DNA of 64,000 nucleotides from Lactiplantibacillus plantarum EGD-AQ4 (GTDB taxonomy: Bacteria > Bacillota > Bacilli > Lactobacillales > Lactobacillaceae): assembly GCF_000463075.2 (NCBI RefSeq), contig NZ_AVAQ01000045.1, positions 62,001 to 126,000 of the forward strand, written 5' to 3'. The position numbers were made by a program, and so were the translations under genes. The first letter of the stretch is position 1, and every line of letters starts with the position of its first letter. Below are positions 1 through 8,862 of this stretch, in pieces. The notes under the pieces were generated by a model, which saw nothing but the letters and a program-made list of their open reading frames with translations, was not told the DNA's origin and did not search any database.

Positions 1-1163
1 AACCACCATAAACGCAAGTAAAAATGCCGTTCGTCCGGATACGGCTTCAAAAGAATCCCTACGCTAATAAAATTAATCACACCAACCAGTACGTATAAGC
101 CATAAATGAGTAAATATGACAGACCCACGATCAACGTTGAATAGCCAAACGCAATCAAGACTAGCGTTGCAAACGTCCAGATCATCCGTGGAAACGTAAA
201 AGTATGGTCGATCATGATCCGGCGTACTAGAAAATCTTTAAAAAAGCCACTAAGCCCTGCCGTTTGCGACATATAGTGCTGAGCCACCTCTAGCTCCCCG
301 CGCTGCCAGCGTTGGCGTTGGGTATACAGCTCTGAAAATCCAGAAATTGGTTCAACATAGAAAATGGCGTTCGCACAAATAACGACTTTCTTACCTAAGC
401 GGGTCCGAATCTGAAATGTCATATCGGTGTCTTCACCAATCGTATCGGTATCGTACAGGAAGGTATCCATCAGTACTTCCCGCCGAAACGAAGAGAATGC
501 GCCCGACATCGTAAATAATTGGTCACGAAAAGATTCAATCGTCCGTCCAGATAAGAAGGCCTGTGCATACTCGTAATACTCATTTTTTGCCAGGAGTCGC
601 TGCCACCATCCAGAGACTTGTTGGACCAGTCGCCGCTGTGGTAAGACGGCACCGGTCATTGCGGCAATACTGTTGTCACTTTCAAACCGTAAAACCATAT
701 TCTTCACGGCATTCGGCTCGAGCAAACCGTCACTATCAATATTAATAACATAACTCCCAATACTTTCGTAAATCGCCGCATTCAAGGCCCGTGCTTTCCC
801 CTTGTCCGTATTGACGTAGCGTAAGAACAAGTCCGGGAAGGCATCTTGGGCCCGTGCATACGCGCCAAAACTATCGTCAGTACTTTGATTGTTCGCTAAA
901 ATAATCTGCATCGCATTTTTCGGATAGGTCTGCTGATCAATCGAACGAATACAATCAAACAAGGTATCTTCAGAATTATAAACTGGGACAATAATGGTCA
1001 CCCAGGGCCATTTTTGTGGCGCTTTAAGTTGGGGCATCTGGCGCTGGCGACGCATCAATTTGATGGTCGAAATAATTGACGGAATGATTTCGACTACGAT
1101 TGGAATAAGTGCCCACGTAATCCAGAATCCCATCCTGGTCAGCGCCAAGTTTAGCCAGTACAT
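1..1163 (-). CDS. Exosortase G-associated glycosyltransferase (GT2), 3' end beyond window
   Basis: Membrane-bound family 2 glycosyltransferase, probably processive. The reading frame is open from ATG at 1163 to the left edge (387 codons seen) with no stop. A hydrophobic N-terminal segment (about residues 11-35) is followed by a catalytic domain with the nucleotide-sugar DSD motif at 143-145, the acceptor-side GED-TD motif at 243-247 and a QRQRW motif at 282-286, as in cellulose or hyaluronan synthase-like enzymes. Further membrane helices follow before the edge. Its start overlaps the stop of the exosortase gene by one base (TGATG), so the two are translationally coupled. The arrangement fits the glycosyltransferase family that accompanies exosortase XrtG in Gram-positive bacteria (TIGR03111, from memory). 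The sugar and acceptor cannot be read from the sequence. Confidence 0.88.
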   Translation of the reverse strand, partial: MYWLNLALTRMGFWITWALIPIVVEIIPSIISTIKLMRRQRQMPQLKAPQKWPWVTIIVPVYNSEDTLFDCIRSIDQQTYPKNAMQIILANNQSTDDSFGAYARAQDAFPDLFLRYVNTDKGKARALNAAIYESIGSYVINIDSDGLLEPNAVKNMVLRFESDNSIAAMTGAVLPQRRLVQQVSGWWQRLLAKNEYYEYAQAFLSGRTIESFRDQLFTMSGAFSSFRREVLMDTFLYDTDTIGEDTDMTFQIRTRLGKKVVICANAIFYVEPISGFSELYTQRQRWQRGELEVAQHYMSQTAGLSGFFKDFLVRRIMIDHTFTFPRMIWTFATLVLIAFGYSTLIVGLSYLLIYGLYVLVGVINFISVGILLKPYPDERHFYLRLWW

Positions 1164-1765
1164 CACCGTAAGCGATCCCTCCAATCAGCAACACGTTGAT
1201 ATAGCCCTCGTGCCAGTTGTGAATACGTAAAGACGTTGTAATATAGCACGATGACCAACACATAGAAAATTAAGCGCCCGATGACTGAGTGAGCCAAGAA
1301 AAAAGACTCGCCACCACCGAAATGGATGATTGCAATCACAATATTCAAACGAAGTACATTGATCAGGTAAATATAAAGCAGTCCAAAGACCCCATAAAAG
1401 ACTTTTTCACGTCGCTGATAGGCTGGATAAAAGACGACCAATGAAACGAAAGCACACGTTTCAATAATGCCAGAACATTCATAATCGATCGACATAATGA
1501 CCGAATTACCGCCATTATTAATATATACCAGTCCCATTTTGAACATAATTTGACCCCAATTAGTCAATTCTGTAAACAGGGCGACACCATGAATCACCGC
1601 GTGAGTGAAGAACCAGACCCAGTACGGACGACTAATCGCCGTTAATATAAAAAAGAGCCCGGCGCTCCCCACAATGAAGTAGAAAGCTGATAGCCGAGCT
1701 CGTTTGAGCACTGACAGTCCATATATCCATAGCGCAATCCCTAGTATGATTTTTAGATTCATCAT
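1163..1765 (-). CDS. xrtG: Exosortase family protein XrtG
   Basis: Predicted polytopic membrane cysteine transpeptidase of the exosortase/archaeosortase superfamily, Gram-positive branch (XrtG, TIGR03110 from memory). The 200-residue protein is almost wholly hydrophobic helices. The superfamily catalytic triad is visible as Cys97 (in YECSGI), Arg139 (in NVLRLN) and His159 (in LAHSVI), each at or near a helix end. By family analogy it would cleave a C-terminal sorting signal and transfer the protein to an acceptor outside the cell. The likely client is the surface protein encoded just upstream (1854-3161), and the glycosyltransferase overlaps its stop codon. The start ATG-ATG at 1765 has a modest TTAGGA ribosome site. 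Assignment is strong; the transferred product is unknown. Confidence 0.9.
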   Translation of the reverse strand: MMNLKIILGIALWIYGLSVLKRARLSAFYFIVGSAGLFFILTAISRPYWVWFFTHAVIHGVALFTELTNWGQIMFKMGLVYINNGGNSVIMSIDYECSGIIETCAFVSLVVFYPAYQRREKVFYGVFGLLYIYLINVLRLNIVIAIIHFGGGESFFLAHSVIGRLIFYVLVIVLYYNVFTYSQLARGLYQRVADWRDRLR

Positions 1766-1853
1766 ATATCAGTCCTAATTAATTCGCTTGTCGACCACTA
1801 ATTCAGTAGCCAGCAGTGTCATTTGTTGTCAGTTACTCGTTTCTCATTAGCAT

Positions 1854-3161
1854 TTATTTTTGGATTTTAGGAGCATCAGTTGGGTTCAGTTGATGACGCT
1901 TGCGGAGCTTGAAGTAGCCCCACGCAACGATGACGACACCGACACCAGAAATCAAGTAAGGCCCCGTTGAACCACCGGCAACCGTTACTTTCGTATTACC
2001 GATATTCGGGTTATACATGGTGATCGTTTGGCCAGTCATTGTTGATAAGTCAAATTTACTCAAATCAACTTTGAATTCAGCAACAGAATGCGACCCTTCT
2101 TGTGCAACGTAACCGGTCCCAACTGTTCCATACTGACTGCCTTCATTCCATTTACCACCCGTGAAGGAAATGGCTTTGACCTCGCCGTCAGATTGAGAAC
2201 TCGGCATGTCGCCGGACCAAACGTAGTACTTTTGACCACCAATTTCAAAATTATAGTCGCCATAACCAGGTACTTGTCCATTGATCATTTTAACGTATAC
2301 GTACACGTATTTACCATCGCTAACCATGGCGATGTCTCCATTGTAGCCTTCCGTCAAGCTGACGTTTTTCCAATCATTAAACTTGCCATCAATTGTGATG
2401 TTTAAATTATCGTTATCATTATTAGCATCATTGTTAGTTGTGGATGACGCTTTGGCGGCTGAATCACTTTTATCACTGACGACACCATTCGAACTCACAG
2501 CTGCTGAACTACTCGTCGATGCCGTGCCACTAGTTGCGGTACTACTCTTTTCAGAACTAGCGCTACTACTGCTGGAACTGGAGACCGACGCTCTCGTCGT
2601 TGAGGCGCTGGTTGACCCAGTAATCGTCCCTGCAGTGGTCGTCGCGCTATCAGAACCGATATTCGGGTTAGTCATCGTAATTTGCTTGCCACTTGCCGTC
2701 GATGTTAACCCTAACTTGGTCAAATCAACTTGAAACTCGGCATAGTTATGACTGCCATCATTCGTGACGTAACCAGTTCCGACCGTGCCATACTGAGTTC
2801 CTTCATTCTGCTTCCCACCAGTCAAGGTGAATGATTTGACACTTCCCGAACTAACGGAACTCGGAATGTTATTCGACCAAACGTAGTAAGTCTTACCACC
2901 GATTTTAAAGTTGTAATCGCCATAGCCAGGAACCTTACCATTCTTCATCTTGACGTACACATCGACGTACTTGCCCTGACTAGCTAAGGCGGTATAGCCG
3001 TTATAGCCTTCAACCAAGTTAGCACTGTCCCAGTCACTCATCTTCCCATCGATGGTCACGCTGGCGCTCGCTTTGGCGGTCACTGACTGATTGACAACGA
3101 CACCACCAGTTACACCAAGTGCCAACATGCCGAGAATTATCAACTTATTAATTTTTTTCAT
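1854..3161 (-). CDS. Duplicated-domain surface protein with C-terminal sorting tail (XrtG client)
   Basis: Secreted protein of 435 residues. I chose the ATG at 3161 because a strong GGAGGTG site precedes it; a longer frame to 3182 lacks one. It has an N-terminal signal peptide (MKKINK plus a hydrophobic stretch, cleavage near AKA-S), then two closely similar domains of about 125 residues that each begin T-I-D-G-K and end N-P-N-I-G, separated by a Ser/Thr/Ala-rich linker. The C terminus is a short T-G-P motif, a single membrane helix and a basic tail (KLRKRHQ), matching the Firmicu-CTERM type of sorting signal rather than LPxTG. Adjacent xrtG and a glycosyltransferase support the client role. 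The domains show features of extracellular beta-sandwich modules but I do not recognise a ligand. Confidence 0.85.
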   Translation of the reverse strand: MKKINKLIILGMLALGVTGGVVVNQSVTAKASASVTIDGKMSDWDSANLVEGYNGYTALASQGKYVDVYVKMKNGKVPGYGDYNFKIGGKTYYVWSNNIPSSVSSGSVKSFTLTGGKQNEGTQYGTVGTGYVTNDGSHNYAEFQVDLTKLGLTSTASGKQITMTNPNIGSDSATTTAGTITGSTSASTTRASVSSSSSSSASSEKSSTATSGTASTSSSAAVSSNGVVSDKSDSAAKASSTTNNDANNDNDNLNITIDGKFNDWKNVSLTEGYNGDIAMVSDGKYVYVYVKMINGQVPGYGDYNFEIGGQKYYVWSGDMPSSQSDGEVKAISFTGGKWNEGSQYGTVGTGYVAQEGSHSVAEFKVDLSKFDLSTMTGQTITMYNPNIGNTKVTVAGGSTGPYLISGVGVVIVAWGYFKLRKRHQLNPTDAPKIQK

Positions 3162-3247
3162 CAGATTACACCTCCAAAGCATTAAACCAGTTCATCATTA
3201 ATCCAGGTAACGATGACCTTATAACAATTTCTGTTCTATAGACTAAT

Positions 3248-3275
3248 ATTATACTCCCAATAACAATTAATCAAT
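3248..3275 (-). promoter_or_regulatory. Candidate promoter of the exosortase G gene cluster
   Basis: On the minus strand a perfect TATAAT (3253-3248) lies about 85 bases before the surface-protein start. A TTGATT or ATTGAT element lies 15-16 bases further upstream (to 3275). The surrounding sequence is AT-rich. The spacing is slightly short, so the -35 call is tentative. Confidence 0.5.
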
Positions 3276-3409
3276 GATTTATTTCCATGTAAACGAACAT
3301 AATTAAGAACCACTAAGTACCAGTCACTGGCCTAACTTGTCCTGAGACCGAACACCGAATGTTCAGGCATCAAATATCGCTTGATAATACGCCAGTTTGA
3401 CATGCAGAG

Positions 3410-3446
3410 ACACAAAAACACGCTCCCCTTAATTCAGAGAGCGTGT
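3410..3446 (-). terminator. Terminator of typA
   Basis: Immediately after the typA stop, the minus strand forms an 8-bp stem with arms ACACGCTC and GAGCGTGT (3446-3418), followed by a T-rich run. This is a typical intrinsic terminator. Confidence 0.85.
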
Positions 3447-3460
3447 CAGTTAGCTGAAAA

Positions 3461-5299
3461 TTACTTGTTCATTTTCCGCTTCTTAGCTTCTTTTTCACGT
3501 GCATTTGTGTTCAAGATACGTTTCCGTAAACGAACGTGTTCTGGCGTGATTTCACAGAATTCATCGCTGTTCAAGAATTCAAGTGATTCTTCCAACGTCA
3601 AATGAGTTGGCGTCTTGATTGTCGCCGTCAAGTCTTTGTTAGAAGAACGCACGTTGGTCATATTCTTACCCTTGGTAATGTTAACCGAAATATCATTTTC
3701 ACGGCTATTTTGACCAACAATCATACCTTCATAGACTTCAGTACCTGGGTCAACGAAAATCGTTCCCCGGTCTTCAATCCCCATTGTTGCATACGTCGTG
3801 GTCTTACCTTGGTTGATTGAAACTAAGGCACCATTCCGACGACCTGGGTTCCAGTTAGGAATAACTGGCAAGTATTCAGAGAAAGTATGGTTCATGATCC
3901 CATATCCACGAGTCAATGAAAGGAATTCAGTTGAGTAACCGATCAAGCCCCGTGAAGGTGCTAAGAAGGTTAACCGAGTCTGGTTGTTACCAGTACTTTC
4001 CATGTTCTTCATTTCAGCTTTACGCTTCGATAACGTATCAATAATTGAACCAGTGTATTCGTCTGGCGTATCGATTTGAACAGATTCAAATGGTTCGCAA
4101 CGTTTGCCATCGATTTCGCGATAGATAACTTCTGGACGGGAAGCTTGTAATTCATAGCCTTCACGCCGTAACGTTTCAATTAAGATAGATAAGTGAAGTT
4201 CACCACGACCAGAGACAACCCATGAACCAGGTTCGTCGGTGTCATCGACCCGCAACGAAACATCGGTTTCAAGTTCGGCCTTCAAACGCATTTCAAGTTG
4301 ACGAGCAGTCACAAACTTCCCTTCCTTACCAGCAAATGGTGAGGAGTTTGTTCCGAAAGTCATTTGTAAGGTTGGTTCGTCAATCCGTAAGATTGGTAAA
4401 GCTTCAGGGTTAGCAGAGTCAGCAACCGTTTCACCAACGTTGATATCTTCCATCCCAGAAACTGCGACCAAGTCACCAGCATGAGCTTCTTCGATTTCCA
4501 ACCGTTGTAATCCGAAGAACCCAAATAACTTAGTGACCCGGAAGTTCTTCTTACTACCGTCGAGCTTCATGACAGAAACACTGTCGCCGACTTTGATCGT
4601 TCCACGGAAGACCCGACCAATTCCGACACGGCCCACATAATCGTTGTAGTCTAATAAGGCTACTTGGAATTGTAATGGTTCGTCAGAGTTATCAATTGGT
4701 GATGGAATCGTCTTGATGATCGTATCAAAGATTGGTTTCATCGTGTGTTCCTGCTTAGCAGGATCTGATTCGTAACTAGAAGTCCCGTTCAAAGCTGAAA
4801 CGTAAACAACTGGGAAGTCTAATTGTGATTCGTCCGCGCCAAGTTCGATGAAGAGGTCAAGCACTTCGTCAACCACTTCTTCAGGACGGGCACCAGGACG
4901 GTCGATTTTGTTAATAACCACGATTGGTGTTAAGTGTTGTTCCAAAGCTTTCTTCAACACAAACCGAGTTTGGGGCATCGTTCCTTCAAACGCATCAACA
5001 ACGAGTAACACCCCGTCAACCATGCGCATGATACGTTCAACTTCACCACCGAAGTCGGCATGTCCTGGGGTATCCAGGATGTTGATTTGCTTGTCGCCGT
5101 AACGTACGGCCGTGTTTTTCGAAAGGATCGTGATACCGCGTTCCTTTTCAATGGCATTAGTGTCCATCGCCCGATCATCAATCTGGACGTGTTCGTCAAG
5201 GGTATCCGATTGTTTAAGCATTTCGTTAACCAACGTCGTTTTACCGTGGTCAACGTGGGCAATAATGGCAATGTTGCGGATATCATCTCTAAATTTCAA
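3461..5299 (-). CDS. typA: Translational GTPase TypA/BipA
   Basis: Ribosome-binding GTPase of the EF-G/LepA class, implicated in ribosome assembly and stress or cold adaptation. The 612-residue length is normal. The G domain starts almost at the N terminus with AHVDHGKTT (P-loop), then the DTPGHADFG switch II motif and NKIDRP guanine-specificity motif. EF-Tu-like domain II, an EF-G-like domain with [10 protein letters not shown], and the TypA-specific C-terminal domain follow. I place the start at TTG 5299, which encodes M-KFRDD, because GGAAG lies 7 bases before it. The in-frame ATG at 5317 would put the ribosome site inside the gene. It is monocistronic, with a terminator on either side. 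Confidence 0.97.
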   Translation of the reverse strand: MKFRDDIRNIAIIAHVDHGKTTLVNEMLKQSDTLDEHVQIDDRAMDTNAIEKERGITILSKNTAVRYGDKQINILDTPGHADFGGEVERIMRMVDGVLLVVDAFEGTMPQTRFVLKKALEQHLTPIVVINKIDRPGARPEEVVDEVLDLFIELGADESQLDFPVVYVSALNGTSSYESDPAKQEHTMKPIFDTIIKTIPSPIDNSDEPLQFQVALLDYNDYVGRVGIGRVFRGTIKVGDSVSVMKLDGSKKNFRVTKLFGFFGLQRLEIEEAHAGDLVAVSGMEDINVGETVADSANPEALPILRIDEPTLQMTFGTNSSPFAGKEGKFVTARQLEMRLKAELETDVSLRVDDTDEPGSWVVSGRGELHLSILIETLRREGYELQASRPEVIYREIDGKRCEPFESVQIDTPDEYTGSIIDTLSKRKAEMKNMESTGNNQTRLTFLAPSRGLIGYSTEFLSLTRGYGIMNHTFSEYLPVIPNWNPGRRNGALVSINQGKTTTYATMGIEDRGTIFVDPGTEVYEGMIVGQNSRENDISVNITKGKNMTNVRSSNKDLTATIKTPTHLTLEESLEFLNSDEFCEITPEHVRLRKRILNTNAREKEAKKRKMNK

Positions 5300-5448
5300 A
5301 ATTGATCTTCCTTTCATCCTTCAAAATTCTCACTATCCTCGATAGCAGAAATCTTACATATATTAATACAATCTGCCGTTACTATCAAGTCATGACTGCA
5401 ACCTGAATCGGTCGTAACGGCGCTTTCAGTGGTTTTCATCCATTGACA

Positions 5449-5477
5449 TAAAAAAACTGTGACATATGGGTCACAGT
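5449..5477 (-). terminator. Terminator downstream of the inositol-phosphatase-like gene
   Basis: The minus strand carries the stem ACTGTGAC / GTCACAGT (5477-5456) with a short loop, followed by seven T residues. It lies just after the stop at 5489 and insulates typA from the upstream operon. Confidence 0.9.
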
Positions 5478-5488
5478 CCCACTACTTA

Positions 5489-6271
5489 CTAGACGATTGC
5501 CAAAATTGAACGTTGTGCACGTTTTGTCGCTATCAGTACAGCACCCGATGATAACATATCAACCGGACTGCCGTCAAGAGTCGTGACCACCAACCCCAAC
5601 GTTTCTGCCAGTACCCGACCAGCCGCAAAATCCCACGGTCGCAAGTATGAGAGATAGGCAATCAGTTCACCCGCTAACACTTGACTGATTTGAATGCCGG
5701 CACTGCCCATGATGCGCGGACCTAGAGAAGCGGCGACGACCGCTTGCATGTTAAACCGGTCCTGGATGAGCAACGGTGCACTGGCACCAAATAAACCGCC
5801 CGCTAAATCAGTATCAGCTGGTGACTGCATTGGCTCGCCATTCAACGTCACGCCGAGCTGGGGACCGCCAGCATAAAGTTTGTTAGCCATCACATCATAG
5901 ATATAGCCCAAGGTCGGCTCACCATCGACATAAAGTCCCACCATCATGGCAAAATGATTACGTTGATGGACAAAATTCATTGTGCCGTCGATAGGGTCAA
6001 CGATCCAGACGTGCCCGGCCATGCTAGTCACTTGATCACCTGTGCCTTCTTCAGCCAATATATGCCCAGCAGGATCCAGTTGACGAATCTGACTAACTAG
6101 AAAGTCTTCGTTACTGTGGTCGACATTGGTCACTAAGTCACGTCGACTGGTTTTTTCGGCCACCGTTAACTTTGTCCCCATCTTGGCCAAGACCTGCTCT
6201 CGCGCCGTGCGCATCACCGTCTGCATGGCTTCATTTAACTGTTTGACAACATTCGTTTGCACATTGGTCAC
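5489..6271 (-). CDS. suhB: Inositol monophosphatase family protein (SuhB/YktC-like)
   Basis: Mg-dependent phosphatase of the inositol monophosphatase superfamily, which hydrolyses sugar-alcohol or nucleotide monophosphates. Metal-binding motifs are intact: LVTNVD (residues 46-51), AEEGT (73-77), VDPIDGT (91-97) and WDFAAG near residue 215. The length of 260 is typical. The start is GTG at 6271, directly abutting the stop of the UPF0223 gene, so translation is probably coupled. The same gene pair (yktA-suhB) occurs in Bacillus. The true substrate cannot be inferred; members act on inositol phosphate, glycerol phosphate or PAP-like compounds. Confidence 0.9.
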   Translation of the reverse strand: MTNVQTNVVKQLNEAMQTVMRTAREQVLAKMGTKLTVAEKTSRRDLVTNVDHSNEDFLVSQIRQLDPAGHILAEEGTGDQVTSMAGHVWIVDPIDGTMNFVHQRNHFAMMVGLYVDGEPTLGYIYDVMANKLYAGGPQLGVTLNGEPMQSPADTDLAGGLFGASAPLLIQDRFNMQAVVAASLGPRIMGSAGIQISQVLAGELIAYLSYLRPWDFAAGRVLAETLGLVVTTLDGSPVDMLSSGAVLIATKRAQRSILAIV

Positions 6272-6565
6272 CTAGTCTCGGTATTGAAATCGTTGCTTAT
6301 TGGTTGCGCGTGCGGCTTGCATCGTCTGATAGATGCGATAACCCGAAGCGGCTTCATAATCGCGTGATAGTCGTTTTTCTTCAGACTTTGCGGGAACCAC
6401 CGTCTTGAAGTCATCATAAGCTGCTAACAAATCGGCCGTTGCAATTGACCCTTCATTAGCTGCTTCAATTGCCTGGTAAAACGTGGTCACCTTGATGATA
6501 TCAGCCGTTGACCACGTCTCATCAAGTGGGTATTGATAATTATCACTGTGTTTTGGCATCTTCAT
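6272..6565 (-). CDS. UPF0223 family protein (YktA-like)
   Basis: Small acidic protein of 97 residues with the family signature YQYPLDETWSTADI near the N terminus. No catalytic motif, signal peptide or membrane segment is visible. The start at 6565 lies inside the 3' end of the upstream dehydrogenase-like gene (23-base overlap) behind an AGGGGAG site. An in-frame ATG six bases later is an alternative. It is followed without spacing by the inositol-phosphatase gene. The family is widespread in Firmicutes, but I know of no established function. Confidence 0.88.
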   Translation of the reverse strand: MKMPKHSDNYQYPLDETWSTADIIKVTTFYQAIEAANEGSIATADLLAAYDDFKTVVPAKSEEKRLSRDYEAASGYRIYQTMQAARATNKQRFQYRD

Positions 6566-7484
6566 CCAACTCCCCTGCTATGACCCGAGCCAATTCTTCA
6601 CGAACCTGCCCTGCAATCTCAGCATATTCTTTTTGTTCCTCATCGGACAGGACCATGTCTGCCATCCGTTTAAGGCCATTGGCACTAATCAGTACGGGTG
6701 AAGACAATCCCACTAGCTGGTCATCATCGCCACTCGTCTGAATATTAGTCACCGTCCCAATAAAGGGTCTCTGCGCATAAAATGCATTGAGTATCTGTAC
6801 TAATGCTAACACACTCAGGGTCTGATTAGTAATCATCGTGGCATCGTCGATTTGATCAGTTGCTGCCGTCATCTCATCCATCCCAAAGCTAATATCTTGG
6901 TTAGCCAGATAGGTCATCACTGGTGCCGGGCCAATGTATGAGCGACTCCAGGAAATCAGATGAGCGGCAGCCGTACCGACGACAAACGCCCGTACATCAG
7001 TTGGACCAACACTCAGCTGTTGTCGCAGAAGTTGTTCCAACAGACGACTCTCTGGCAACGTGCCGACCCCGATAACTTTAGAATGGTCGATCCCACTAAA
7101 TTTGGCGACAAGTACGCTGAGCACCGCATCGTTACTGCCAGCCAACACGATTTTGCCATTGAAGCCGGCTCCCATGGCGTCATTAACAAACGACCGGAAC
7201 AATGGCAAGGTCGCCTTCAAGTCACCACTGGCATCTCCATCGGCAGCGAGTGGCACTAAATTTCCAATAATTAAACTATCCGCTTGTGAATAGTCTGGCT
7301 TGAGTTGTGCATCTAAAGTAAACTGACGACAAGTCAAACTAGCCGTGATGAGCGCCTGATAACGTGGCGCTTCATCCGCTTGTGTTGCGACAACCAACTT
7401 AATTGGTAAGTCTTTGGCAATCGCCACCAAAATCAATTGTTGTACGAACTCGAATAATCCCCGAATAATAACTGTATTGATCAT
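6543..7484 (-). CDS. Degenerate lactate/malate dehydrogenase-family protein
   Basis: The 313-residue protein has the outline of an L-lactate/malate dehydrogenase but has lost key residues. The N-terminal beta strand (NTVIIRG) is not followed by the GxGxxG dinucleotide-binding motif. The usual NPVD segment reads GSNDAV. The region equivalent to the catalytic GEHGDS motif reads GTAAAHL, so the proton-relay His appears shifted or missing. The conserved IGVGTLPESR and the downstream WS-x(4)-G segments show true homology. The start is ATG 7484 behind GGAGGG; a longer frame to 7574 lacks a ribosome site. It overlaps the UPF0223 gene. A catalytic role is doubtful; a binding or regulatory role is possible. 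Confidence is for the family, not for activity. Confidence 0.75.
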   Translation of the reverse strand: MINTVIIRGLFEFVQQLILVAIAKDLPIKLVVATQADEAPRYQALITASLTCRQFTLDAQLKPDYSQADSLIIGNLVPLAADGDASGDLKATLPLFRSFVNDAMGAGFNGKIVLAGSNDAVLSVLVAKFSGIDHSKVIGVGTLPESRLLEQLLRQQLSVGPTDVRAFVVGTAAAHLISWSRSYIGPAPVMTYLANQDISFGMDEMTAATDQIDDATMITNQTLSVLALVQILNAFYAQRPFIGTVTNIQTSGDDDQLVGLSSPVLISANGLKRMADMVLSDEEQKEYAEIAGQVREELARVIAGELDEDAKTQ

Positions 7485-7743
7485 TTTAATCCCTCCAACC
7501 TTCGCTAATAATTGTACCTGAGCTGTCAACGAATTCAAGTAAATGTTAACAAAAAGCTTACCATTTTGTAACATTAACGCTAGTCCAATCCGAGTTCAGG
7601 TCATCTTCCCCGCTCATTGCCGACCCACCACAGTGTAGACCATTTACTGATAAAATTTTGGCCTGAGCTATCTAATAAGTACATAAAATCTTCCCAAGGA
7701 CGCGTGACTTATTTCACTGAATGACGCATTGTACTTTTTGATT

Positions 7744-8674
7744 TGTCATGAATCATAATTAAAACATGCCAATTGTTTGGCTTACTGTTCGTCAGCCGAT
7801 GTGCGCCCTAGTCCGACTTCCGGGGCCGGCTGACAATTGCTGGAACGTAAGCCGACATCGATTTGAACTCACGCAGAAACCCACTGCGCAATTTCAAATA
7901 CGAGTCTTATTCTAAGCCGGAAGAAAGTCACTTCCGACTAAGAATAATTTGGCTACTGAGCATTGTCAGCCGACCCCTCCAGTCGGGAAGCCGCTCGAAT
8001 GGCGAATGAACGGCCACCTATCAGGGTACAATTGACCACTGAATATTAGCAAACAGGTCCTTCATGCAAACTTTTAATCGATATTCGATGATGTTTTATG
8101 GCACGTTAATACTGAGAAGATTACCGAATATAGTTCACTAATTTCAACAGCCACTAGTTTTGTATTTGGTGAATAAAATTGCCTTTGCTATAGTTCCAGA
8201 CTTGGCTATCTCAAACGATTAAAGAAAGTTTTAACAAGTTCAGTGAAGCTACTTATCAGGAGCCATAAAGCATGAGTAAAAAAGTATAGCTATTATTAGA
8301 ATCAGTCTGACAGTTGAATGTCAAAATAATCCCGTAACAAGGAACCAACGACTAATATAACAAAAAGTTGGGTGCGCAAATATCCGCCTTTCGAATACCA
8401 TCCCGGCTGGAAGGTATTCTGGGCAAGGCCCAGTGGTGAAATTTCACTTAGCAAGCGTATTGTGCTTGGTTAGTGAAAGACCAGTATTTAAGACGTGGGT
8501 TGTCGGCTTAAATCTGTGTCCACCACGTTCCGGCCATTGCCCAGAATGCCTGGAAGCCGGCGAAGGACGATCCAATCACTGCATGTTTAACGGTAACTCG
8601 CACTGTTTCCAGCGGGTCTCAGCTGGCTGCTGTTGACTCTGAGAAACGGCACTTTTTAATCATCATTCATGATA
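7744..8674 (+). repeat. Long non-coding repeat, copy A (terminal inverted repeats)
   Basis: This 931-bp element fills most of the 1.4-kb gap between the dehydrogenase-like gene and pdhD. Its first 27 bases and the reverse complement of its last 27 match at 22 positions (both contain TCATGAAT and end in TGCC). The left part (7775-8060) is nearly identical to copy C at 33155-33410 and clearly matches copies B and D. The middle matches D with more divergence. The right part (8370-8674) matches B, C and D. Hairpins recur, for example around 7905-7955, and 8442-8478 with TTTCACT / AGTGAAA arms. The one sizeable frame inside (8433-8636) is not conserved in other copies. No transposase and no clear target duplication are seen. 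The flanks 7485-7743 and 8675-8820 show nothing else. Confidence 0.85.
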
Positions 8675-8820
8675 AATTGGCCAACACAATACGAGCTTAA
8701 TCGAATTGTTCGCGCAATGTGTCATCAGTTTGATAGATCTCCCATTTTGGCACGATTCAGTCTGCCACACCTGCCAACTTGTGCTGACGATCGTGTTTAG
8801 CCGCGACTAATGCTATGTAA

Positions 8821-8852
8821 AACAAAAGTTTGAGGCTTGCACCTCAAACTTT
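8821..8852 (-). terminator. Terminator of the pdh operon
   Basis: An 11-bp perfect stem (AAAGTTTGAGG / CCTCAAACTTT, 8852-8825) with a 6-base loop is followed on the minus strand by a T-rich tract, right after the pdhD stop. Confidence 0.92.
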
Positions 8853-8862
8853 CAGTCGTTAT

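Noticed and set aside
2383-2733. 116-codon plus-strand frame opposite the surface-protein gene
   Set aside because: It mirrors the Ser/Ala-rich linker of the real gene; low-complexity codons create long antisense frames.
8433-8636. 67-codon frame inside repeat copy A (and similar frames in B, C and D, e.g. 18459-18883, 33718-33918, 61573-61782)
   Set aside because: Frames are at different positions and in different frames in the four copies, interrupted elsewhere, with no ribosome sites; the conserved signal is structural, not coding.
7744-8674. Target-site duplications flanking the repeats
   Set aside because: Bases next to the termini of copies A and C do not form convincing direct duplications, so I do not claim insertion by a specific transposase.
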